DNA from: Tulasnella sp. 424
Lineage: Eukaryota > Basidiomycota > Agaricomycetes > Cantharellales > Tulasnellaceae
Reading direction: 5' to 3'
Assembly: GCA_019633425.1 (NCBI GenBank)
Contig: WSUB01000193.1
Span: forward strand, 1-64,000
Length of the DNA stretch: 64,000 nt
Each line of letters starts with the position of its first letter. The stretch's first letter is position 1. The notes beneath the pieces are model-generated. The model saw nothing but the letters and a program-made list of their open reading frames with translations, ran no database searches and had not been told where the DNA came from. Below, one piece after another: positions 35,516 through 46,900 of the stretch. The translations under genes were made by a program, and so were the position numbers.

Positions 35516-38500
35516 ATGGCCACGAACGACGAATCAACGTCGGCCGATAAGCAGTCGCCCGAGAAACTACCAGTGACGTCCGGTCGATTACTTCGAACTC
35601 CTGTGCCCGGGGTACTTGATCCAACCCTTGGCGAGAGAATAGAGTCCTTGAAACAAGCAGTAGAATCAATCATAAAAGCAAGTTTGTTTGGATGCACACA
35701 CTTCGCCGTAAATGACCTCGTTCTAGGATACTAAATGGCCATCGGAGTCGAAGAACGCCGCCGAGGAGTTGCTGAACACCATCAAGTCCTCCCCAAATAT
35801 TCCCAGCAACGCGACCACCTATTCGCAAGATCTCATCAAAAGATATGTCCGGTACGTTTGACGCTCTTCAGAGGCGTCAGTTTACTATAGCTTGTTCCTC
35901 CCCAGAATCCTCGAGGACGTCGAAGCACAATTAAAGGACGCGAAATCCAAGTCGGGGATGAAAAGATGGAAACTCCNNNNNNNNNNNNNNNNNNNNNNNN
36001 NNNNNNNNNNNNNNNNNNNNNNNNNNNNNNNNNNNNNNNNNNNNNNNNNNNNNNNNNNNNNNNNNNNNNNNNTCCTCCCCAGAATCCTCGAGGACGTCGA
36101 AGCACAATTAAAGGACGCGAAATCCAAGTCGGGGATGAAAAGATGGAAACTCCTCGAGGGAATCAAGTCGAGAACTTCCAAACGCCCAAGCAAATGCACT
36201 TTACTCTTCCAAACCTGTCAAGACAATGTGTTGAAGGTCGTAACTTCTATCAATGTAGGTGAACAGCTCATTTCCGGCCCTGCTTTTCTCACAGAGCTAT
36301 TTGAAGGAGTTCTTCGAGAACGAGCGGGAAATGGGTAGGTGTCCCTGGTCGTTTGCGAATCTGCGGAGAGTTCATTGCATGTTTACTCAGAGGACCTCGT
36401 GGCGTCCGGAATATTTTCGGGGGCATCGACTGTCCCAAGCGCTGGACGAGCTGCTACGCCAAACTCCAACGTTCAGACAAAGCCATCTGAACAGGGGATC
36501 ACGTCAAACGATTCAGCTTCGGGCGCATCTCCCACTCAAAACCTACCCTTATCTGGCCCGGAGGACGAGGAATCTCGCGGTCCGATTCGCCAAGAAGCTC
36601 TCGCCATAATCAGGAAGACCTTGAAAACCGTAGACTCCCTGTCCGGATCGATTCCCGTCGCGGGAAACTTCGTCGCAGCCGCTGCCAAAGTTGGATTGAC
36701 ATTCGTCGAAACGATTCAGGCAGGTCGAGTTGTGTGACTTTTGCTCCGTTCTAATCCTGACGAGAGAATCTTAGACCATGGACAAGAACGACGGCCTCGC
36801 CAAGGACCTGGAATCCCAGACAGACAAACTGTCCAAGGTTCTTGAGAAAATCACCGAAACACCGAATGCGGATGGACAACAGATAGCTGACAACGTAAAT
36901 GACTTACAGAGGTAGTTCAATATTCATCTCCTTACGGTGTTATCCATACTGAGACCGTGGGCAGAGAACTTCAGCGCGTGCACGACAAAGTAAAAGAATG
37001 GAGATCCCTCGGTCGCTTCAACAAGGGCTTCTATGCTCGCGACCATGGGGGAGCATTGAAGGGTCACCAGGAAAAGATCCAAACTACGATGGAGGAAATG
37101 CAAGTCAGTACCGCAGCGTATCATTTTCATGTGACGACTGGCTAAACTGGCTTCTGAACCAGCTCCTCGTGAGCGTCGACACTCGCAGCATCGCAATCCA
37201 ACTCAGTCAGTTCTTCCATCCTACGACGCCGTGCTTCTCTAACCCTTAGCTTAAGGAGACAGCGAAGCAAAAGAGAAGAGGCGTCGTCTGCTTGACCGTC
37301 TGGGAGATGGCAAATATGGAGCGCAGGGAAACTCAATCCAGGACGTCACTTGCTGTCCGGGAACCAGGGTGGAAATATTGCGGCGTATTGACAGTTGGAT
37401 TGGGGACTCGCCCGACCGAATTCTGTGGCTTCGGGGGATGGCCGGACGAGGGAAGTCAACAATTGCTTCAACGGTGATTGAGAACTGGAAATACCGAGCC
37501 TCCTGCGCGATCTTCCACTTCCGCCGTGGACAGAACGCGCTTAACGGGCGTGTTGTCTGCGCTCTCGCGAGGCAAATGGCGGGCAGTTTGGTTCCTGAAG
37601 TCGGAAACGCGGTGCTCGACAGCGTCCGAGAAAACGAGGACATCGCTGACGAACGGCTTGAAGAGCAGTTCAGGAAGCTCTTTGTCGCTTCACTAGCGAA
37701 GCTCCATAATCAGTCCTACCCCATCCTCATTGTCGTTGACGCTCTCGACGAATGCGATAACTCAAAAGACGCTGTTGACTTGATCCATCTCATTGAACGG
37801 CATTCACCATCGTTCCCCGCCAACGTCAAATTCCTGCTCACATCGCGTCCAGAGGTCCAATTTCTTCAGGCATTTGAACAAACGAAATGGAGTGCAGAGG
37901 ACCTGGACACCGCTCCCGATGTGTCAAACGACCTGAAGCAATTCATCCAACAAGCCTTCCAGAAAATTCGGGTTACCAACTCCAAAGTTCCGGATAACTG
38001 GCCTTCGTCCGACAGTATCACCAGCCTCGTGGAGATGTCCCAAGGTCTCTTCCAGTGGGCCCGCACTGTGATCACATATGTGAGCAATGGGTCGCCCGTG
38101 GGACGGTTGCAGGGATTGCTGAGGCAGCCTTCAATGTGGAGCGGACTTGACGACTTGTACCACCAAATTCTGTCGAAGGCGTTCGATTCCCTCAGGTTAG
38201 ATGCGGAAAGAGAGGATCTTTTGCGCCGAGTTCTAGGAACCCTTGCAGTGGCTCCGAATCCAATCTCCCTCGAAGTCATTGCCGGTCTGTACAGTGATAA
38301 CAAGATCTTCGACGAGATGGACCAGGCGGACATCATCCTGTTCCTTCGTGACGACATTCTTGCCGACCTCAATTCCCTCCTATTCATCCCCACATCCTCC
38401 GCCGAAGCGATACGCCTTATGCACACTTCCATTCGCGATCTTCTTGTTAGCGAGCACCGATCCAAGCAAACATCTTACTACATTGACCTCGTTCATCACC

Positions 38501-40875
38501 ATGCGCAGGTGGCAAGCTTGTGCCTTAGAATGATGCTACGGGATCTGAAAGAGAACATTTGCAGCCTTTCCGACCTTTCGAAACCGGCTTCGGAGGTTCA
38601 GGACATCGTGGAGCAGAAGGTGCCGGGGGCCCTTCTTTATTGCTGCCGATCCTGGTTCACTCACCTGACGGAAGGAGTCCAGTGGCCAACGCGGGCCACA
38701 AATGCTACCACGGTAAACCTTGCCGATTTCCAAACGTTCAGCAAGGAGAAAATCATGTACTGGCTCGAAGTCATGAGCTTAGCCACAGCTACCAAGGATG
38801 CGATTATGATGGCAAAGGACGTATACCAGTGGCTGTTGGTGAGTTAGGGGCTGAAGTTCAAACGCGGAGAATGACCGAGTGAACTGACTCGAGACTTATA
38901 GCGCTACCCGGAAGCTGTACTGGAGTCCAATTCACTGGCCGTGCTGTGGAATGATGTCCAACGGTTCATCGCCATGTTTTCTGAGCCGATCGAATTCGGA
39001 CCCCTGCATATTTACGCCTCAGCGCTTCCCCATTGTCCTGCAGCGACGGAATTAGGGAGGCTGTACCGTAAACTTGCAAAAGTTCGAACCTTACACGGTC
39101 CCCAAGCGTCAACTTGGCCATCCTACATTTGGGTCCGCTCCTTAGATCGCTCGGTTCAAACAGTTGCATTTTCGCCGGATGGGAAGGTCATAGCATCAGG
39201 GTCTGATGACAAGGCAATTCGACTCTGGAACGCCCAGACCGGAACGATGATCGGTGAACCACTCACAGGTCACAGCAGCTCCGTTCTGTCCATCTGGTTC
39301 TCCCCCAGTGGCGGGATTCTGGTATCCGGATCCTATGACAACACGATTCGACTCTGGGATACTCAGACCGGAACGGTGATCGGCGAACCACTCGCAGGTC
39401 ACAGCGAGTATGTTAAGTCCGTCTGCTTCTCGCCCGACGGCAAGGTTCTGGCATCCGGATCCGATGACCAGACAATTCAGCTCTGGGATGCCCAGACTGG
39501 AAGAATGATCGGTGCACCACTCACAGGTCACAGCGACAGCGTTAAATCTGTCTGCTTCTCACCCGATGGCAAGGTTCTGGCATCTGGATCCCATGACAAC
39601 ACAATTCGACTCTGGGATACTCGGACCGGGGCGGTGATCGGTGAACCACTCACAGGTCATAGCGACGGGGTTAACTCTGTCTGCTTCTCGCCCGATGGCA
39701 AGGTTCTGGCCTCCGGATCGAATGATAAGACAATTCAACTCTGGGATACTCAGACCGGAACCGTGACCGGTGAACCACTCACAGGCCACAGCGATTACGT
39801 TCGCTCCGTCCGCTTCTCGCCAGATGGCAGGGTTTTGGCCTCTGGATCCAATGACCAGACAATTCGACTCTGGGATACACAGACCGGAACGGTGATTGGT
39901 GAACCACTCACAGGTCACAACAACTCGGTTATGTCCGTCTGCTTCGAGCCTGATGGCAAGGTTTTGGCATCCGGATCCATTGACAATACCATTCGACTCT
40001 GGGATACTCAGACCGGAACAGGGATTGGCAAACCAACGACCGGTCACAGGAGCTCCATTTCCTCAGTCTGCTTCTCGCCCGATGGCAAGTTCCTATCCTC
40101 CGGATCCCACGACAAGACAATTCAATTCTGGGATACTCAGACTGGAACGGCGATTGGTGAACCAGTCATGGGTCACAGTGACTGGGTTCGGTCCGTCTGC
40201 TTCTCGCCCGATGGGAAGGTTCTGGCATCCGGGTCCAATGACTACACAATCCGCCTCTGGGATGCTCAGACCGGGACGGCGATCGGCGAACCACTCACCG
40301 GCCACAGCGACTCCGTTGGATCCGTCTGCTTTTCACCTGATGGCAAGGTTCTGGCATCCGGATCCGACGACAACACAATTCGCCTCTGGGATACTAAGGG
40401 TGGAACGGTAATCGGTGAACCACTCACAGGTCATCGTGACTGGGTTCGCTCCCTCTGCTTCTCACCCGATGGCAAGGTTCTAGCATCTGGATCCGATGAT
40501 ACCACCATTCGACTTTGGGATACTCAAACCGGAACGGGAATTGGTGAACCACTCACCGGTCACAATGAATGGGTTTACTCCGTCTGTTTCTCCCCAGATG
40601 GATTGCTTCTCGGTGCACGTTATCGGAATGGCCAATGTGCCACATGGGACGCTGTGACACGCCAATGCTGTGACACTCCGCGCAGTCTTCCACTCCATTG
40701 GATCCCGGCCTTTCAAGATCATTGGGTAGTATTTTCTTCATCCCGCTTCCTTTGGCTTCCTCTGCAATACTGGGTTTATCCCCCTCCAGGCATTTTCCTA
40801 TCTGGAAACACACTCGCTGTTCTTCACGCTGGTGACCTTTCACTTTTTGATGTTTCTCAGGCACTCCAGCTCTGA
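35516..40875 (+). CDS. NLR gene D: HeLo-like/NACHT/WD40 receptor with assembly gap
   Basis: Exons 35516-35677, 35727-35851, [gap-disturbed exon 3; intact version 36083-36254], 36295-36334, 36391-36719, 36775-36911, 36965-37103, 37163-37205, 37256-38838, 38902-40875; about 1,567 residues if exon 3 is counted once. A 96-N gap (35977-36072) lies in exon 3 and is flanked by an identical 81-nt sequence. The two halves may therefore be one gene with a failed overlap, or two different paralogues wrongly joined. Domains as in B: P-loop GMAGRGKST, VVDALDECD, LTSRPE. 11 WD40 blades plus one degenerate blade. GC donors are at intron 1 (35678, GCAAGT) and intron 5 (36720, GCAGGT). Frames close in all exons outside the gap. 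Confidence 0.8.
35896..35976 (+). repeat. 81-nt exact duplicate left of the gap
   Basis: Identical to 36073-36153 on the other side of the N run. It covers the end of intron 2 and the first 71 nt of exon 3. The pattern is typical of two contig ends that should have overlapped. Confidence 0.9.
35977..36072. other. Assembly gap (96 N)
   Basis: Run of 96 N inside exon 3 of NLR D. 96 + 81 = 177 nt is divisible by three, so the gap happens to look like an in-frame insertion, but nothing supports real extra residues. Confidence 1.
36073..36153 (+). repeat. 81-nt exact duplicate right of the gap
   Basis: Second copy of 35896-35976. It includes the intron-2 acceptor and continues into a normal exon 3. 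Confidence 0.9.
39150..40665 (+). repeat. WD40 blade array of NLR D (11 + 1 degenerate)
   Basis: 129-nt blades. Blade 8 has QFWD instead of RLWD, as does blade 6 of gene A. The A and D blades around it are alike (GIGKP, then HRSSI), suggesting a shared block exchanged between genes. Confidence 0.9.
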
Positions 40876-42039
40876 TTAGCTTGTTGTAATAACGTGGCAT
40901 CTTTCTCTTCGCTTACTAGTCTCGATGAATCAATACTAAATCCGTTCATTGTAACATTCCTATCGCCAAGAATTCCCGCTTCACTGGATCCTGATGGCAT
41001 TCCAAAAGGCCCAGTGCTATGCAACTTCGCCGGCTTCTCGCAAGGTAAACTGACAGTGAAGGAGCCCGAGATCCCGAGTTATGTTCATCCCTTCCATCCC
41101 ATTTCTATACTCACCCGGTCTTGAAGAAACTATACATAAACGAGAGGGGTATCCTTTCCTCCTCCCTTCCCCTTATGACCAAAACCCAGGGCGGTTCAGG
41201 CTCACGTCAGGTCAACAAGCACATGAATATCGGCATCTGTCAAAATCCAGCGGTGCAAATAGACCTCACCATTGTTCGTCGAGCAGTGACTACGGACCAT
41301 CGCCGTCGAGTTCATTCACGCAAGCCAGGGATGGAGGCTACCAGTAAGAGCTACGTATTTAAGTGAGCCACTGTCAGAGGATGTGTCGAGGGATAGATTC
41401 AATCGCAACGTGTGGTGTGTGGACTGCGAGAGACAGGTCTACGGATGACAAGTGCGAGTAAGAAGATTGTTCTCGAGTGCAATGTGACGATGGCGCCCAG
41501 ACCTTGCCCAGGGTGATCGACGCGGTACAAATGCCGCCAAGCAGAGGGAACCTTTCCTCCGCGTCTCCTCCTCCGCTCCAAGTCCCTAACGTCACAAGTC
41601 CAGTCAGAGTCAGTGAGTCTCTAATCCCCTTCCGTTGCTGTCCTCTCGCCGACAAGCGGCTCCTTACAGCACTCCCAGCCGGATACATTCTAATCTGAAC
41701 TAACAAAGGGCGCTGTACGATCGTTGCCATAGTCCGATTACCTGCATCGTCGGTATTTTCAGCCCGCCCAGCATGCAACGACCAGTTACGCCCTGGGTAG
41801 AATAGAGTATGTTGACGCGTTCCATCTCGACCGCTGAAAGCACGCTCCATACCGACAACCTTCCCGATTTCACGACTCAGGACCAGTTCGAGTACACCAC
41901 GCCCTCCGTCAAGCAACTCCCTCCCTACACTCGCAATATCTCAGATTCTGATCATCAGCTACTTTGGTCCGGGATCTTTAACAAGCTGGGGTAACCAGAC
42001 GGCTGACAGGGACTTTCACCACAAAGTGGCGTCAGACTC
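40876..42039. repeat. 3' flank of NLR D with modules Q and S
   Basis: 40,876-41,280 resembles the 3' flank of C. 41,380-41,600 is module Q copy 4. 41,760-41,900 resembles module S at 8,880-8,960. No intact gene seen. Confidence 0.5.
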
Positions 42040-43903
42040 CCATATGGGCTACATCCCCCCTACAAGGCCATGCCATCACAGGTCAAGCCAAAACCAGTGA
42101 GTTTCTAACCAACCTGTGCTATGCTTCGCTCACCACGCTGTCGTCCAGCACTCGCACATTGGTGGATTCATCAGTTTGAATATGAACTGATAGGGAATTC
42201 CGTGCGATCGTCCTCTCGTCCAATTCGCTCCATCCCAAACATCTTCACCTCGCTTAACAACATATAATTAAGCTCTATGGAGAATTGAGTCTGTCTGTGC
42301 ACTCAATCTCGAGCTCTCAACGCAAACTCTTTCCTGGCACCCTCCGTCGTCGCCATCCAGGTAGAATACACCACGCCTCCGCCTCCGCCACGCAACCACC
42401 TCCCTCCCGCTCCCAGTGTCTCGGAACTCTGGGATCTTCGACACGTTTGGATAGCCAGAACAGCTTATGCCCGCTTTCACCATAGGCGAAGAGGCGTCCT
42501 AGCCACATGGGTTATACCTCATCGCCCCCCTTCAGCTCGCTTAACAACGGACGCCTACATCTCGCATAATGGAGCTCATCGGCATCAGTGGGCCCGACAT
42601 TCAAATGGTTGAAGCATCTTCTCACTCGGATCACCCCAACCTTGCTGCCGTGGGCCGTCGTAACACCAAACGTTTTCGGGGGTTCAGGATCAGCTCGCGG
42701 ACCCCACAGCCCTTCCCCAAACACTTATCTTCTCTCACCGGCAACGGGTTGCAGCTGAATCCTGGAGATCTTTGTTGCGAGGAATTGTCGAATACGTCGG
42801 AATAAGCGGAACAGGCGATATGCAGGCATACCGACGGAGCGTGGTCGACGACGCCTCATTGGTGGGACACACATAGTGGCAGGCTACCTCGATAAACCGG
42901 GTGGAGGGGAATTTGTATAGAAAGTTTCCGAATGTTGTACGTTCCAACTTTTATCTTTTTGCGGATTCTCGAGTGGTGGTGCTTACGACGGACTCTCATC
43001 AGCCCAGAACCGCCAGAAACTGCCCGTCACCTCAGCTTTGTAGCACGATGGGCTCTATCAACGACGTCGATGTTTCAAAATCAAAACCCTGCCGTCGAAG
43101 TAGAGATGTGTCAACAACATTCGCTTTCTCGGTACCATCATCACTTCGCCTCGGGCTCTGAGTCCATCGGCACCAGCATTCAAACGACGTCTCCCTCCTT
43201 GTGACGACTGACCAAAAGAGACACCTCAAGAAGCGAATCGAATCGCTCTGCCAGGGGAGGGGATTGCTGGGATGGGCCGAAACTACGATGGAGAGGAGGA
43301 TAAGTGGGAGGGATTGGCCACCTTGCTAAGTGCTTGGGGCGGCATCTTTGGACAATGGGAGCAGAGGGTTTTGGAGCGAGCGGTTGACTATACTTGGGCA
43401 AACGCGAGGGGCCAGCGCCATGGAGCTTTCGGGGGAAGTGGTAGGACGTCTTGCACGATGGATATGCCAAGTGTATTGGAGATGGGACCAGAATGCCCAA
43501 GTACCTATAGTAGCGCGCTCGTTCTTCGTCTCAAGCTGTCTTGGATCTATTGTATATCTTCGTCCTTCATCGTCTCAACCCACCACCGTTGCGGATCGAT
43601 CCTGCCCTTCCACAATCCTCGCTGAACGCAGCGATCTTTACACCCAGTTATGAGCCCAAACCACCACGCCCCAAAGTGATTCACGAGAGATGCGACGCTC
43701 GGATTTTTGGAGCAACAGTACTGTGACAGCGATTGTAACAGAGTTATGGAAGATACGGAACTGAGGCACGTACCTCCGGAAGTCATGCGGGTCTCGTAAG
43801 GCTGAGGCTGTGCAGTGACTGGTGCGCCAACTCATCCACCAACCTTCGCCGAACCTCTCCCTTTCGCAGCATCATACTCTGAGAATATTCCAGAACTTAA
43901 AAA
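42040..43903 (+). pseudogene. Upstream companion module of NLR E (decayed gene)
   Basis: Colinear with the companions of B, C and D: GGCCATGCCATCACAGGTCAA with a GTGAGT donor at about 42,068, LAHWWIHQFEYELIGNS at about 42,150, a CTCATCGGCATCAGTGG block at about 42,572, IVEYVGISGTGDMQ at about 42,787, CGGATTCTCGAG at about 42,962, and QEANRIALPGEGIAGMG at about 43,228 with a fairly long open stretch after it. The frame cannot be joined through the whole module. Confidence 0.5.
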
Positions 43904-46900
43904 ATGGCTACGAACGATGAATCAGCGTTGACCAATAAGCAGTCACCCGGGAAACCACCAATGACGTCTAGTCAGTTACTTCGAACTCCTCTGCCAGGGG
44001 CAGTAGATTCATCCCTTGGCGAGAGAGTAGAGTCCTTGAAACAAGCAGTAGAATCAATCCTCAAAGTAAGCTTGCTTTCGGATGGACACACCTTGTCTTA
44101 AATGACCCCGTTCTAGAACACTAAATGGCCATCGGAGTCGGAGAACGCAGCAAACGAGTTGTTAAACACCATCAAGTCCTCCCCCAATATTCCCAGCAAC
44201 GCCATTAACGATTCGCAAGACCTGATTAAAGAATATATCCTGTAAGTTCGGCGCTCTTCGAGACTGTCGGTTTGCTATAGCATGTTTCTCCCCAGAATCC
44301 TCGAGGACGTCGAAGCACAATTAAAGGACGCGAAATCCAAGTCGGGGATGAAAAGATGGAAACTCCTTGAGGGAATCAAATCGATAGCTTCTAACCGCCC
44401 AAGCAAATGCACTTTACTCTTCCAAACTTGTCAAGACGATGTGTCGAAAGTCGTGACTTCTATTAATGTACGTGAAATAGCGTCATTTCTAGGGTTACTT
44501 TCTCATAGAGCTTTTTGAAGGAGTTGTTGGATAACGAGAGGGAAAAGGGTAGGTGCCCCTAGCCATGCGCGAACCTCCAGGGAATTGATTGCTTGTTTAC
44601 TCAGAGGAGGACCTCGCGGCGTCTGGGATTTCTCCGGAAGCCCAGGCTCGACTGACTGTCCCAAACGCCGGACGAGCGCCTATGCCGCTCTCGGCCACTC
44701 CACCCAAGCCCTCCGAGCAAAATATCGCGTCCAATCATTCGACTTCAGGCGCATCTTCCACCCAAATCCCACCTCCACCTGGTCCTGAGGACGAGGGATT
44801 TCGCGGTCCGGTTCGCCAAGAGACTCTTACCATAGCCAGGAAGACATTCAAAGCCGCAGAGATCGCATCCGGATCCATTCCTGTCGCGGGGAATTTCGTC
44901 GCAGCCGCTGCCAAAGTCGGATTAGCATTTGTTGAAACGATTCAGGTGGGTCTATGTAGATGTCTGACTTTTGTTTCTTCGAATCCTGACGAGGCAACCT
45001 TAGACTATGGACAAGAACGACGATCTCGCCAAGGACCTGGTCTCCCAGACAGACAAACTGTCCAAGTGTCTTGCAAACTTTACCAAAACACCGGGTACCG
45101 ATCAAGGGCAGGAGATAGCGAACCATGTTGACGGCTTACAGAAGTGGGTAGATATTCCTTTCCTCGCGCTAGTATCCCTACTAAGACATTGACCAGGGAA
45201 CTTCAGCGCGTGCAGGCCAAAGTAGAAGGATGGAACTCCCTGGGTCGCTTCAACAAGGCGTTTCACGCTCGGGACCATGGGGATGTATTGAAGGGTCACC
45301 AGGGAACGATCCAAACTGCGATGGAGGAAATGCAAGTCAGTACAGCACCGTACTATCTTCATGTGGCGGTTAACTAAATTTCTTGCACCAGCTCCTCGTG
45401 GGCCTCGACACCCGCAGCATTGTAATCGAACTCAGTCAGTGCCTTTTATCGCGCGTTGCCGTACTTTCCTGACGGTCTACCCCAGAAAACGACGAAGTTC
45501 AAGAGAAGCAACGTCGCTTACTTAAATGCCTTGGCGATGGGAGATACGGAGCGCAGGGAAACTCCATACAGGACGTCACTTGCTTCCCAGGAACTAGAGT
45601 GCAGATATTGGAGCGGATCGACGATTGGATTAGGGATTCGTCCGGTCCCGACCGGGTGCTATGGCTTCGGGGGATGGCGGGACGAGGGAAGTCAACAATT
45701 GCTTCAACAGTGGTCGAGAGCTGGAAACGCCGAGCGTCGTGCGCAATCTTCCACTTCCGCCGAGGACAGAACATGGTGAACACGCGTGTCGTTTGTGCTC
45801 TCGCGAGGCAACTGGCAAGCAGTTTGGTCCCGGAAGTCAGAAATGCAGTGCTCGACAGTGTGCGAGAGAATGAGGACATCGCAGACGAACGACTCGAAGA
45901 GCAGTTCACGACGCTCTTTGTTGCTTCGCTCGCGAGGCTCCAGAATCAGCCACACCCCATCCTCATTGTCGTTGACGCTCTCGACGAGTGCGATAGCCCA
46001 AAGGACGCCATCGCCTTCATCCGTCTCATTCATGAACATTCTGCATCCTTCCCCGCCAACGTCAAATTCCTGCTCACAACTCGTCCAGAGGCACATCTGC
46101 TTCGAGCCCTTGAACCACGGCAATGGCGCTCAGACGACCTAGACACGGCTCCTGATGTCTCGAGCGACCTGGAGCGATTCATCCAACAAGCTTGCAAGCA
46201 AATCCGAGACAACGACTCGGACGTTCCGCAAACTTGGCCGTCATCCGAAGACGTCAACCGGCTCGTGGAGATGTCACAAGGTCTATTTCAGTGGGCCCGC
46301 ACCGTTATCACGTATGTAAGCGACGGGTCACCCGTGAATCGATTGCGGGATTTGTTGGGGCGGCCGTCGACGTGGAGCGGGCTTGATGAGCTGTACCACC
46401 AAATCCTCTCAAAGGCATTCGATACCGTCAGGTTAGATGCGGAAAGGGAGAGTCTTCTGCACAGAGTGCTAGGAACTCTTGCACTGGCACCGTATCCGAT
46501 CTCCCTCGAAGTCATTGCCGGCCTCTATGGAGATAACGAGATCTTTCGTGGTGCAGCTCAGGCGGACACTATCCTGTTCCTCCGCAAAGACATTCTCGCC
46601 GACCTCAATTCCCTCCTCTTCATTTCCAGATCTTCCGCAGACCCAATACGCCTCATGCACACTTCCATTCACGATCTTCTTGTCAGCGAGCGTCGGTGCA
46701 AGCAGGCATCTTATTACATCAACGTCATTCAGCACCATCAGCAGCTGGTAAGCACGTGTCTTGACACCATGATCCGGGATCTGAAGGAGAACATTTGCAA
46801 CCTGTCCGACCTTTCGAAATCGGTATCGGAGATTCAAGATACTGCAGGGCACAAGGTGCCCACGGCCCTTCTGTATTGCTGCCGATCATGGTCCATTCAT

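Noticed and set aside
35906..36254. In-frame reading through the N gap giving about 59 extra residues in NLR D
   Set aside because: The extra part consists of unknown bases plus an exact repeat of the left contig end. It is in frame only because 96 + 81 happens to divide by three.
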